DNA of 28,107 nucleotides, taken from assembly GCA_023450615.1 (NCBI GenBank), contig JAEXGT010000022.1, positions 1-28,107 on the forward strand, in the 5' to 3' direction. The notes under the pieces are model-generated. The model made no database searches. It was given only the letters and a program-made list of their open reading frames with translations, and had not been told where the DNA came from. The stretch comes from Pseudomonadota bacterium (lineage in GTDB: Bacteria; Pseudomonadota; Alphaproteobacteria; Rhizobiales; Beijerinckiaceae). Positions 1-8,473 of the stretch are shown one piece after another. The stretch's first letter is position 1. Every line of letters begins with the position of its first letter. Made by a program: the position numbers and the translations under genes.

Positions 1-940
<940 letters not shown>

Positions 941-976
941 CTCTGTGCTTTCTCAACGGTCAAGAGAACAGGTGGA

Positions 977-1384
977 TCAGCGTTGGACGCGGCGCGGCAT
1001 CGGATGCGGCTTGTCCAAGTGCTGGCGAAGAAGATCCATGTTGCGCAGGTTCGAGCGGTAGAATACGTCGCCCACCCAGCCAACGACTGGAACCGCGCTG
1101 ATTACGAAGTCGACGCCGACATGCCCGATCATGCGCAGAAGCATCGGCAGCGGGACGCCAAGACGGTGCGCTTCCCAGATCAGGTAAGCGGACATCCCTT
1201 TCGAGGTCAGCGTGCCGATACCGGGGATGACGTTCAGGAGCGCGTCCGCGCCGAAGCGGATATTTGTTCCTGGGATGCGGACGGCGCTGTCGAGGAGCCT
1301 CGCCAAGGCGTCGAGACGTGCGCGGGTCGCATCGGCACGGGACAAGGTGTCCTCGAAGGAAGCGATGTAGGAATAAGACGTCAC
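977..1384 (-). CDS. DUF4112 family membrane protein
   Basis: A 135-residue protein matching the DUF4112 pattern. An amphipathic N-terminal region (about residues 10-35) leads to the motif IPGTNIRFGADALLNVIPGIGT, here at about residues 37-58, and then two hydrophobic stretches (about 60-80 and 83-105) ending in VVGWVGDVFYRSNLRN. The family's biochemical function is unknown; it is presumed to be an inner-membrane protein. It lies directly upstream of ftsH on the same strand with a 36-base gap, so the two may be co-transcribed. Start chosen at the ATG complementary to 1382-1384, which gives the length usual for the family. I see no clear terminator between it and ftsH. Confidence 0.85.
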   Translation of the reverse strand: MTSYSYIASFEDTLSRADATRARLDALARLLDSAVRIPGTNIRFGADALLNVIPGIGTLTSKGMSAYLIWEAHRLGVPLPMLLRMIGHVGVDFVISAVPVVGWVGDVFYRSNLRNMDLLRQHLDKPHPMPRRVQR

Positions 1385-1434
1385 ATTCGTCTCCCAGATG
1401 CGGAGTCGGCTTCAGGCCGCTCCTCAGGTGAGAG

Positions 1435-1477
1435 AGTCCGACATCACAGCCTAGGGAGGACTGCCAGAGGGGCCCGG
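1435..1477. repeat. Short intergenic repeat, copy 1
   Basis: This stretch shares two exact blocks with 2771-2812: agtccgacatc at the left end and actgccagaggggcccgg at the right end. They are separated by a 14-base diverged segment here and a 13-base one in the other copy. Order, spacing and orientation are the same in both copies. Both lie in non-coding gaps, 1.3 kb apart. It has no coding sense that I recognise. It is best read as a dispersed intergenic element of this genome; its family is unknown to me. Confidence 0.6.
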
Positions 1478-1556
1478 ACCCCGGTACTCTCAAGGTGGGG
1501 ATGGAACGTTTCAATTTCAAGGGCGAGCCGCGTTTCCCAAAGGAATGACCGTATTC

Positions 1557-1823
1557 CTAGCGGTGTTCGATGACGGTATATTCCGCGTCGATCACCCCAT
1601 CCTGATGCGGGTGACGCTTCTGCGCCTGACGCAGTTTGCGGCGGATGTAGAAATGAAGGGCGACACCGCCGACGAGCATCACGGGCAGGACGATGACGAG
1701 GCCGATCAGCATGACGGCCAGAAGCGCGATACCTGCTGAGATGAGGACGGCGAGCTTGATCATCGTGCCCCAAAACTGGCCTGGGCCGGTTTTGTCGTTT
1801 CGTAAGGCATAGACGATCCGCAT
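1557..1823 (-). CDS. Small membrane protein of unknown function
   Basis: An 88-residue protein (MRIVYALRND...). A short polar N-terminus is followed by a long hydrophobic region (about residues 20-58) that could form two closely spaced transmembrane segments. The tail is basic then acidic (YIRRKLRQAQKRH ... DAEYTVIEH). I do not recognise a named family. High third-position GC and the clear membrane-then-charged-tail architecture favour a real gene. It is on the same strand as the TerC-family gene upstream, but a hairpin at 1907-1943 probably ends that transcript first, so it likely has its own promoter in 1824-1906. Function cannot be assigned. Confidence 0.65.
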   Translation of the reverse strand: MRIVYALRNDKTGPGQFWGTMIKLAVLISAGIALLAVMLIGLVIVLPVMLVGGVALHFYIRRKLRQAQKRHPHQDGVIDAEYTVIEHR

Positions 1824-1906
1824 GAAGGGTCTCCCTGGCGATCCGATGATATGTTGATCACCATATGCTCATTCGAGCGGCCCGCCGCAATAACGGGAAA
1901 AGGTTT

Positions 1907-1943
1907 CGATGGCTCCCTCTCAGGTTTTTGAAGGGAGCCATCG
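1907..1943 (-). terminator. Hairpin terminator after the TerC-family gene
   Basis: Perfect 12-base inverted repeat: cgatggctccct at 1907-1918 and agggagccatcg at 1932-1943, with a 13-base loop. It starts 14 bases after the stop codon of the gene ending at 1957 (minus strand). On the minus strand it is followed by aaacctttt, a weak T-rich tract, so it is a plausible intrinsic terminator. Confidence 0.65.
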
Positions 1944-1956
1944 CTTCCGGAGAAGA

Positions 1957-2613
1957 TTATCCTCCATTGACCAGCGGCCACACTTCAAGTGCCCCGCGAT
2001 AGATCATCTCGATGGAGACATAGAGGATGATGGCAAGACCCACATAGGCGATCCAGCGGTGCTTCTGGAGCAGGCGGGCAATGAAGCTTGCCGCAATGCC
2101 CATGAGAGCGATGGACAGGATCAGGCCGAAGATCAGCACGTTGGGGTGCTCGCGGGCGGCGCCCGCCACGGCAAGCACGTTGTCGAGGGACATGGACACA
2201 TCGGCGACGACGATCTGCCAAGCTGCCTGCGCAAAGGTCTTGCGGGGCGCAGTGCCGGCAATCTTGCCGTCCTGATCGATGTCGCGTCCTTCCAGCGCCT
2301 CTTCGGCCTGGATTTCCTCCGCATGGCTGGTGCGCAGCTCGCGCCACATCTTCCAGCAGACCCAGAGCAGAAGAACGCCGCCGGCCAGCAAAAGGCCCAC
2401 GATCTGCAGCAATTGGGTCGTTGCGGCGGCAAAAACGATGCGCAAGGCTGTTGCCGCGATGATGCCGATCAGGATGGCTTTGGTCCGCTGATCCTTGGGC
2501 AGACCGGCAGCGGCCAAGCCGATGACGATGGCGTTGTCGCCCGCAAGCACCAGGTCGATCATGATGACTTGGAGGAGGGCGGATAAGGCTTCCGTTGTGA
2601 AAAATTCGCTCAT
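1957..2613 (-). CDS. TerC/YjbE family integral membrane protein
   Basis: A 218-residue polytopic membrane protein. It carries both hallmark TerC motifs: DLVLAGDNA at about residues 20-28, and the second-half repeat VADVSMSLDNVLAVAG. The acidic and Asn residues of these motifs sit in membrane segments and are thought to bind metal ions. About six to seven hydrophobic segments are split by an acidic loop (HAEEIQAEEALEGRDIDQDG). The family includes proteins linked to tellurite resistance and manganese export; substrate here is not determined. The length matches the alphaproteobacterial YjbE-type subgroup. I looked upstream for a yybP-ykoY manganese riboswitch and did not find a convincing one. 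A hairpin follows the stop codon. Confidence 0.9.
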   Translation of the reverse strand: MSEFFTTEALSALLQVIMIDLVLAGDNAIVIGLAAAGLPKDQRTKAILIGIIAATALRIVFAAATTQLLQIVGLLLAGGVLLLWVCWKMWRELRTSHAEEIQAEEALEGRDIDQDGKIAGTAPRKTFAQAAWQIVVADVSMSLDNVLAVAGAAREHPNVLIFGLILSIALMGIAASFIARLLQKHRWIAYVGLAIILYVSIEMIYRGALEVWPLVNGG

Positions 2614-2770
2614 GTGGTCCCATTCTCATGAACAGGCAGCCGCCATGACCTCTGAAAAGCCCGCTCCACAATCCGCGCACCATCCCTCACAGCCGCACAA
2701 GGCCGTGGAGATGGGTGAGGGGATTATGGTCGGTCGAGAAGCATGAACCAGGCCACCCGATTGGATGTCC

Positions 2771-2812
2771 AGTCCGACATCGCAGCTCATTGGAACTGCC
2801 AGAGGGGCCCGG
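2771..2812. repeat. Short intergenic repeat, copy 2
   Basis: Partner of 1435-1477 in the same orientation. It has the same left block (agtccgacatc) and the same 18-base right block (actgccagaggggcccgg), with a diverged centre one base shorter. Similarity stops sharply after the right block, although both copies then read gg-t-ctc-aggt-like sequence for a few bases. It lies in the gap upstream of the TerC-family gene. Confidence 0.6.
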
Positions 2813-3083
2813 CCTGGTGCTCGAGGTTTTAAAGGCGCGAGGGCAAAATCACAAGATGGTCAGCGAACTTTATCCAGTCCGAGTTGCGCCGGCAGGGCAG
2901 AGGGGGCCTCATGCCATGTTTTAGTATAGCGTTGCAGCGCCGAATGACGATCCAGCCGGTTTGGAAGCCTTGTTTCTTCAGCTTCTGGGCGCGTCCGGCG
3001 CCTATAGCGCCCGGATGAGCCAGACCGATCGGCCGGACGGGGTTCTGATCAGCACCGGTAAAGGTCACCATGGCAGGCTGCAT

Positions 3084-3111
3084 GTTGAAGCCGGTGGCCA
3101 CCGGCTTCAAC
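3084..3111. terminator. Perfect 28-base palindrome, possible terminator of pepT
   Basis: gttgaagccggtgg followed immediately by its exact reverse complement. It starts 34 bases beyond the pepT stop codon (minus strand). As RNA it would form a GC-rich hairpin with a stem of about 12 pairs on either strand. Neither side carries a T tract, so intrinsic termination is uncertain; a protein-binding palindrome is the alternative. Confidence 0.45.
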
Positions 3112-3145
3112 CGCGCCTTCCGGGAAGATGAGCGCCCAGGGATTC

Positions 3146-4381
3146 CTAGGCGCGCTCCTCCCAGATCTTGGCGAGCTCGACGATGGTGCTCACGGCCTTT
3201 TCCATGTCCTGGCTGCTGACGAATTCCAGCGGGGAATGGAAGGCGTGTCCGCCCGCGAAAATGTTGGCGCAGGCCAGGCCCATGAAGGAGAGGCGCGAGC
3301 CGTCCGTGCCGCCGCGAATGCTGCCGCGCACAGGCTCCATCCCCGCCCGGCGGATCGCTTCCATCGCGTATTCCACGATCTCGGGATGCCGGTCGAGCAT
3401 GACCTTCATGTTGCGGTACTGCTCCTTGACCTTGAAGCTATAGGTGGAGCCCGGATAGCTCTCCATCACCTCCCGGGTGATCTTCTCCAGAAGCGCCTCT
3501 TTCGTCTTGAGGCCTTCCTCCGTGAAGTCGCGGATGATGAAGCTCAGATTCGCCTTTTCCATCACGCCGGAAACCCCGGTGGGATGAATGAAGCCGTCGC
3601 GGTCCTTGGTCGTCTCGGGCGCCATATCCTTCGGCAGGCGCGCGATGATGTCGCCCGCGATCCTGATGGCATTCTCCATCTTGCCATAGGCGAAGCCGGG
3701 ATGGATCGCGACGCCTTTGATGGAAATCTCCACGCCATCGGCGGAGAAGGTCTCGTCCTCGATGGTGCCTGCGGTTTCACCATCCATCGTGTACCCGAAA
3801 TCCGCGCCGAGCTTCTTGAAATCCACCTTGTCGACGCCGCGCCCGATCTCCTCGTCCGTGGTGAAGAGAATGCGGATCGCACCGTGCTTGATGTCGGGAT
3901 TCTTGATCAGGAACTCGGCGGCGGCCACGATCTCGGCAATACCGGCCTTGTCGTCGGCGCCGAGCAGGGTGGTGCCGTCCGAGGTCACGATGTCATGGCC
4001 GATCAGGTCCTTCAGGACGGGATGATCGGCAACGCGGATGACTTGGCTGGAATCGCCCGGCAGGCGGATGTCGCCGCCCTGGTAGTTTCTGACGATCTGC
4101 GGCTTGACGTTGGTGCCGGAGAAATCCGGGGCCGTGTCCATATGGGCGCAGAGGCAGATGACGGGAACGTTGTTCTTGTGTGTGTTCGACGGAATGGTCG
4201 CATAGACATAGCCATGCTCGTCGAGATGGGCGTCGGACAGGCCGATCTCGTGAAGCTCCTCGACCAGCAGACGCCCAAGATTCTTCTGCTTCTCGGTCGA
4301 GGGCTGGCTCATGGACGACGCATCGGACTGGGTGTCGATGACGACGTAACGGAGAAAACGTTCGGTAACGCTAGCGGCCAT
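3146..4381 (-). CDS. pepT: Peptidase T (tripeptide aminopeptidase, M20B)
   Basis: Cytosolic di-zinc aminopeptidase that removes the N-terminal residue from tripeptides. The 411 residues match the family length. The metal and catalytic residues are in place: H80 and D82 in CAHMDTAPD, the bridging Asp in LLGADDKAG (143-144), catalytic E177 and ligand E178 in TTDEEIGRG, D200 in YTMDGE, and the C-terminal His in GGHAFHSPLEF (H382). The substrate-binding Arg region RGSIRGGTDGSRLS is also present. The start MAASVTERFLRYVVIDTQSD aligns with the usual PepT N-terminus; the ribosome binding site is weak. The gene stands alone, divergent from the IMPACT-family gene, and is followed by a perfect palindrome. 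Confidence 0.96.
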   Translation of the reverse strand: MAASVTERFLRYVVIDTQSDASSMSQPSTEKQKNLGRLLVEELHEIGLSDAHLDEHGYVYATIPSNTHKNNVPVICLCAHMDTAPDFSGTNVKPQIVRNYQGGDIRLPGDSSQVIRVADHPVLKDLIGHDIVTSDGTTLLGADDKAGIAEIVAAAEFLIKNPDIKHGAIRILFTTDEEIGRGVDKVDFKKLGADFGYTMDGETAGTIEDETFSADGVEISIKGVAIHPGFAYGKMENAIRIAGDIIARLPKDMAPETTKDRDGFIHPTGVSGVMEKANLSFIIRDFTEEGLKTKEALLEKITREVMESYPGSTYSFKVKEQYRNMKVMLDRHPEIVEYAMEAIRRAGMEPVRGSIRGGTDGSRLSFMGLACANIFAGGHAFHSPLEFVSSQDMEKAVSTIVELAKIWEERA

Positions 4382-4500
4382 GGGGTCTGATCCGGTTTCA
4401 AGAGAATGACACCTTGTAGCGGGACAGGGCCGCCTCGTGAAGTCTCCCGCGATGACCCGGCCAGCTTGCCCGAGCGGCCCTCGGGGCGCTATGTGGGCCC

Positions 4501-5091
4501 ATGTTCACGCTGGAACGAACCACATCCCTTGAGCAGATCGTCAAGAAAAGCCGGTTTCTGGCCGTGGCCGGGCCGGTCGCGAGCGAGCAGGCCGCAAAGG
4601 CGTTCATCGCGGCTCATTCCGACCCGACTGCCAACCACAATTGCTGGGCCTGGAGAATAGGGCAGAGCTGCCGCTCCAGCGACGACGGGGAGCCGGGCGG
4701 CACTGCGGGCAAGCCGATCCTGCAGGCCATAGACCGTCTCCAGCTCGACAATGCCGCGGTGGTGGTGACCCGTTGGTTCGGCGGCATCCTCCTCGGGAGC
4801 GGGGGGCTGGTCCGGGCCTATGGCGGAACGGCGGCGGCATGCCTTCGCGCATCGCCGCTGGTGGAAGTCATCCCCGTTCAGGAGGCAACCATCGTCGCCG
4901 CTTTTTCCGATCTCGCCTTGGTCAAGGCGCGGCTCGCCAATGCCCCGGGCGTTCAGGTCCTGAGCGAGAACTTCAATGAAACCGGTGCGGTCCTGAAAGC
5001 CGCCCTGCCTGAAGCCAATGCCCAGACGATCGTGCAGATGCTGGCGGATGCTACGAGCGGGCGCGCTCTTATTTCAATCGCCGAAAGCTAA
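4501..5091 (+). CDS. IMPACT/YigZ family protein
   Basis: A 196-residue protein of the YigZ/IMPACT (UPF0029) family. The signature regions are all visible: NHNCWAWRIG (residues 45-54), SDDGEPGGTAGKPIL (60-74) and the strongly conserved VVVTRWFGGILLGSGGLVRAYG (residues 87-108). A second, ferredoxin-like C-terminal domain covers about residues 130-196. Eukaryotic IMPACT binds GCN1 and modulates translation-linked signalling; the bacterial role is not settled, with translation or nucleic-acid binding suggested. Start at the ATG at 4501, just upstream of the conserved KKSRFLAVAG segment. It is divergent from pepT, with 119 bases between them. Confidence 0.93.
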   Translation: MFTLERTTSLEQIVKKSRFLAVAGPVASEQAAKAFIAAHSDPTANHNCWAWRIGQSCRSSDDGEPGGTAGKPILQAIDRLQLDNAAVVVTRWFGGILLGSGGLVRAYGGTAAACLRASPLVEVIPVQEATIVAAFSDLALVKARLANAPGVQVLSENFNETGAVLKAALPEANAQTIVQMLADATSGRALISIAES

Positions 5092-5337
5092 AGCAAAACA
5101 GCTCAGGCTATTCGTTGGAGTGAAGCGGCATGATGCTTGATCCGACCGTGAAAGGCAGCAGCTGCGCCGTTCCTGCACGGCCGTGCTTGCTTCGCCGTCG
5201 AGTTATGAGACAGATCTGATCGCCTTGTGGCAGTTCATCAGCAGCGTATCGTCGCGATGAGCATTTTGTATGAGCGGGGATCTTGCTTCTGCTCATGCCT
5301 TCTCTAAGACTCTGACGTGCTAGGGCCAGGGGCCGAA

Positions 5338-5565
5338 ATGCGATATTATTTCAACCTGACGAACCGCATGGAAACGATCCCCGACACGGAAGGGGTCGAG
5401 GCTGAGACGCTCCTGCTCGCCCAGGATCAGGCATTGAAGGCCATCCAGGAACTGCGCGAAGAGGATGACACCGCCGAGCAGGATTGGGCCGGCTGGAGAA
5501 TGGAAGTCACGAACCCGGCCGGGGAGTTGATGCTGGTCTTCGATCTCGGCCACAGCCTGTCCTGA
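5338..5565 (+). CDS. DUF6894 family protein
   Basis: A 75-residue soluble protein beginning MRYYFNLTNRMETIPDTEGV, the pattern of DUF6894: a short beta-strand with paired aromatics, then (D/E)xEG(V/x) and an acidic helix (QALKAIQELREEDD), ending in a beta hairpin (AGELMLVFDLGHS). The function of the family is unknown; it is frequent and often multicopy in Methylobacteriaceae and relatives. The ATG at 5338 was chosen over the in-frame ATG at 5317 because aggggccgaa gives a ribosome binding site six bases upstream and because family members start at this point. It is convergent with the ABC permease gene. Confidence 0.85.
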   Translation: MRYYFNLTNRMETIPDTEGVEAETLLLAQDQALKAIQELREEDDTAEQDWAGWRMEVTNPAGELMLVFDLGHSLS

Positions 5566-5584
5566 GAGGCGCGGCCGGAAAGCA

Positions 5585-5608
5585 ATGAAGCGCCCGGAGG
5601 CGCTTCAT
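5585..5608. terminator. Hairpin between convergent genes
   Basis: Perfect inverted repeat atgaagcgcc-cgga-ggcgcttcat: a 10-base stem with a 4-base loop. It lies between the DUF6894 stop (5565) and the permease stop (5637, minus strand), so it could serve both. There is no long T tract on either side. Confidence 0.6.
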
Positions 5609-5636
5609 CGATTCAGACTTCATGGAAATACCGTCG

Positions 5637-7292
5637 TCACAGAAGCGCGCTCTCTTTCCGTCCGGACAGGTGGAACGCTCCATAGACCGCAACCACCGTC
5701 ATGGTCAGAAGAATGGTCGAGAGGGCTGACGCCGTGCCGTATTCGCCGTCCATGACCGAGAGATAGATGCGCACGGGCATGGTGATGGTGCTGCCCACAT
5801 AAAGCACCAGGGACGACGAGAGCTCGTTCATGGCCGTAACGAAGCTCATGAGCGCGCCCGCCATGATGCCGGGCAGGATCAACGGCACCGTCACCTTCAG
5901 GAAGGCCTTGCCCGGCGAATAGCCGAGGCTGATGGCGGCGTCCTCCAGATTGGGGCCGACCTGCTTCAGGGCCGCCGCGACCGAGCGGGCCGAGTAGGGC
6001 AGGCGCCGGACGAAAACCGCCATGATGATGATGAGGCCCGTTCCGGTGAGCGCGAGCGGGGGCTCATTGAAGCGGGTGATGAAGGCGATGCCCATCACGA
6101 TGCCGGGCACCACGTAGGGCACCATGAGAAGCGCATCGAGCGCGCCGGTGGCGATGCCGGGGCGGCGCGAGATGAGATAGCCGATCAGCGTTCCCGTGAT
6201 GACGATGGCCACCACCGCGATGGAGGAGAAGATCAGCGTATTCCAGATCGGGTCCGAGACCGTGGAGATGACGCGCTCATAGCTCTGGAGGCTCAGGCCC
6301 GGCTGGAACACCGGACCGGAGGTGCGCCGGAACGAGAACAGCACCACGATGATGGCGGGTAATGCGCCGGTGAGCACGATCGCATAGGCCAGGACATGAA
6401 GCCCCAGGGCCTTGAGGCCATGGGCATGCTTGCGCTCCGGCTTCTTGATCAGATTGCTGTGATAGACGTTCTTGCGCAGAACCCAGCGCTGCCCGAACAC
6501 GACGATCATGGAAAGGACGATGAGCGCGATGCTGAGCGCCGAAGCCATTCCAGGATTGCCGCCCACCTCGCTGCCGTAGAGATTGAAGGCCTCCGTCGCC
6601 AGCACGTTGAAGTCGCGCCCGATGATGCGCGGCGTGCCGAAATCGGCGATCGAGAGAACGAAAGTGAGTAGGGCGCTTGCCGAAATCGCAGGCAGGATCA
6701 GCGGAAACGTGATCGTGAAGAGGCGCTTCGTGGGAGATACGCCAAGGCTCTCGGCAGCCTCCTCCACGGAGCGGTTGATCGCAGCCAGCGCTCCCGACGT
6801 GATCAGGAACACGTGGGGGAAGAACTTGAATGCGAAGACGAGGATCACGCCGGCCGCGCCGTAGAGCGGCGGAATGGAAATGCCGATAGTCGCAAGCCCT
6901 TTGCGAACGACGCCGCTCGCGCCGAACAGAACGATCCACGCATAGGCTCCGATGAAGGGCGGAGACACCAGCGCCACCACGGCAAGCGTCTGGATGAGCG
7001 CGCGGCCATAGATGTGAAACCGCGTCGTCACGAAAGCGAGCGTCACTCCCAGAAGGAGCGCGCCTGCCATGCCGCCGAAGCCCGCAAGGAGCGTGTTGCC
7101 GATAGCCCGCTGATAAGCCTTGACGGTCGCGATCTCTATGTAATGGATCAGAGAAAACGCGCCCGTTTCGTTATCGAGCAGGCTGGCGTGCAGAACCGAC
7201 GATAGCGGCCAGATCAGAAGTGCGATGAGGATGACCCAGGCCGCAATGAGCACGAAGGTCCAGATGTCGATGCGAGCCCGCCTTTTCATCAT
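5637..7292 (-). CDS. Iron(III)-type ABC transporter permease (two fused permease domains)
   Basis: A 551-residue inner-membrane permease with two tandem binding-protein-dependent transport domains. Each domain has about six membrane segments and its own ATPase-contact (EAA) loop: EEAAESLG at residues 177-184 and EDAAISLG at 450-457. This fused arrangement is typical of FbpB/SfuB-type ferric iron permeases and of some 2-aminoethylphosphonate, thiamine and polyamine relatives, so the substrate is inferred, not shown. The start ATG overlaps the stop codon of the upstream ATPase gene by four bases (ATGA), which suggests translational coupling. Confidence 0.93.
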   Translation of the reverse strand: MMKRRARIDIWTFVLIAAWVILIALLIWPLSSVLHASLLDNETGAFSLIHYIEIATVKAYQRAIGNTLLAGFGGMAGALLLGVTLAFVTTRFHIYGRALIQTLAVVALVSPPFIGAYAWIVLFGASGVVRKGLATIGISIPPLYGAAGVILVFAFKFFPHVFLITSGALAAINRSVEEAAESLGVSPTKRLFTITFPLILPAISASALLTFVLSIADFGTPRIIGRDFNVLATEAFNLYGSEVGGNPGMASALSIALIVLSMIVVFGQRWVLRKNVYHSNLIKKPERKHAHGLKALGLHVLAYAIVLTGALPAIIVVLFSFRRTSGPVFQPGLSLQSYERVISTVSDPIWNTLIFSSIAVVAIVITGTLIGYLISRRPGIATGALDALLMVPYVVPGIVMGIAFITRFNEPPLALTGTGLIIIMAVFVRRLPYSARSVAAALKQVGPNLEDAAISLGYSPGKAFLKVTVPLILPGIMAGALMSFVTAMNELSSSLVLYVGSTITMPVRIYLSVMDGEYGTASALSTILLTMTVVAVYGAFHLSGRKESALL

Positions 7293-8362
7293 GCCCGCTC
7301 CGCGCCGATCACGTCGCCGTTGGAACGGAAAAGGACGATCTTGGAGAGCGGCAGGCGCACCTCGACGGGGCGGCCTTCCATTTGGATGAAGTCATGGGCA
7401 GGATCTGCCACTTGAGCCACCAGTTCGCCGGCTTCCGTCTTGAGGGTGTAATGGGCCTCGCGGCCGAGGAAGGTCACCTTCTGGACCTCGCCTTTCAGGG
7501 CGATCGCCTCGCCGTCGGTATGGCCGAGAGAAAGCTGAACGTTCTCGGGCCGAATGGCAACTTCCACCGGTCCTGTTTCATTTGCCTGATAAGCGACGGA
7601 TTGGCTGCCGACGATCAGGCGTCCGCCCTCCATTCGCCCTGGGAGGAAGTTCATGGTGCCGACGAACGACGCCGCGAACTTGCGCAAAGGCTTGCGGTAG
7701 ATCTCGAACGGCGTGCCGATCTGCTCCACATTGCCCTTGTTCATCACGCAGATGCGGTCGGAGACGGCCAGGGCCTCCTCCTGGTCGTGGGTAACATAGA
7801 TCGTGGTAATGCCGAGCCGCCGCTGAATATCGCGGATGTCCTCGCGCAATTCGATACGCAGCTTGGCGTCCAGGTTCGAAAGCGGCTCGTCCATGAGCAG
7901 CAGGGTGGGGCGGATCGCCATGGCGCGGGCGAGGCCGATGCGCTGCTGCTGCCCGCCCGACATTTCCGCAGGAAGGCGGTTCTGGTAGCCGTCGAGGCGC
8001 ACCATCTTGAGGCTCTCGGCCACGCGCGCCTCGATCTCACCTTTGGGAAGAGAGCGTGCTTTGAGGCCGAAGGCGACATTCTCCGCGACCGTCAGGTGCG
8101 GGAAAATGGCGTAGTCCTGGAACACCATGCCGATGTCCCGCTTATGAGCGGGCTTGTGATCGATCCGCTCTCCGGCGACGACGATTTCGCCCCGGTCCTG
8201 GTGCTGGAAGCCAGCGATAGTCCGCAAAAGGGTGGTCTTTCCACAGCCGCTGGGGCCCAAAAGCGTGAAGAACTCTCCCGATGCGATGTCGAGATCGATG
8301 CTCTCCAGGACCCGCACGTCCTTATAGCTCTTAGCCAGCCCCTGGATCTTCAAATCGGCCAC
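7289..8362 (-). CDS. ABC transporter ATP-binding protein (iron(III)/polyamine type)
   Basis: A 357-residue ATPase that powers the permease downstream. Walker A GPSGCGKT is at residues 36-43, the Q-loop at Q82, the signature MSGGQQQR at 134-141, Walker B LLLMDEP at 154-160, the D-loop NLD at 163-165 and the H-loop H192 in YVTHDQEEAL. A C-terminal TOBE-like regulatory domain covers about residues 240-350 and includes VAIRPENVQL. The start is a GTG (complement of 8360-8362) with gggag seven bases upstream. It is first in a two-gene operon, and divergent from the binding-protein gene across a 111-base gap that should hold both promoters. Confidence 0.95.
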   Translation of the reverse strand: MADLKIQGLAKSYKDVRVLESIDLDIASGEFFTLLGPSGCGKTTLLRTIAGFQHQDRGEIVVAGERIDHKPAHKRDIGMVFQDYAIFPHLTVAENVAFGLKARSLPKGEIEARVAESLKMVRLDGYQNRLPAEMSGGQQQRIGLARAMAIRPTLLLMDEPLSNLDAKLRIELREDIRDIQRRLGITTIYVTHDQEEALAVSDRICVMNKGNVEQIGTPFEIYRKPLRKFAASFVGTMNFLPGRMEGGRLIVGSQSVAYQANETGPVEVAIRPENVQLSLGHTDGEAIALKGEVQKVTFLGREAHYTLKTEAGELVAQVADPAHDFIQMEGRPVEVRLPLSKIVLFRSNGDVIGAERA

Positions 8363-8473
8363 ACCTGGCTCCCTTGTTCGTATGTCTGCCCCACGGCTTG
8401 GCCCGACTTTACAAAAGTTCCCGGGTTCAGCAACATGCTCTTACCTGGCTAATTAAATCCTTGGGAGGATTAA

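Larger units (their letters stand above)
2614..3145. other. 532-base intergenic gap without a supported gene
   Basis: The gap lies upstream of the TerC-family gene and downstream of pepT, both on the minus strand. It holds the second copy of a short intergenic repeat (2771-2812) and a perfect palindrome (3084-3111). On the minus strand a 93-codon frame runs 3110-2829 from a TTG inside the palindrome. Its first half has coding-like composition (MQPAMVTFTGADQNPVRPIG), but I recognise no family, and no ribosome binding site is evident. It may be a decayed gene remnant. Promoter elements for the TerC gene should lie in 2614-2750, but none is clear. Confidence 0.5.

Noticed and set aside
2614..2750. 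Possible yybP-ykoY manganese riboswitch upstream of the TerC-family gene
   Set aside because: I looked on the minus strand for the conserved loop sequences and found no convincing paired elements.
3128..4390. Plus-strand frame of 420 codons opposite pepT
   Set aside because: A mirror frame of a well-conserved gene in high-GC DNA; the composition is biased and there are no recognisable motifs.
4469..4485. Small hairpin (cccgag/ctcggg) just upstream of the YigZ-family gene
   Set aside because: Six-base GC-rich arms are common by chance in this composition, and no downstream T tract or regulator context supports a role.
5108..5296. 62-codon minus-strand frame in the gap before the DUF6894 gene
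   Set aside because: No family similarity; the purine-rich stretch before its ATG is too close to act as a good ribosome binding site; coding-like composition is lacking.
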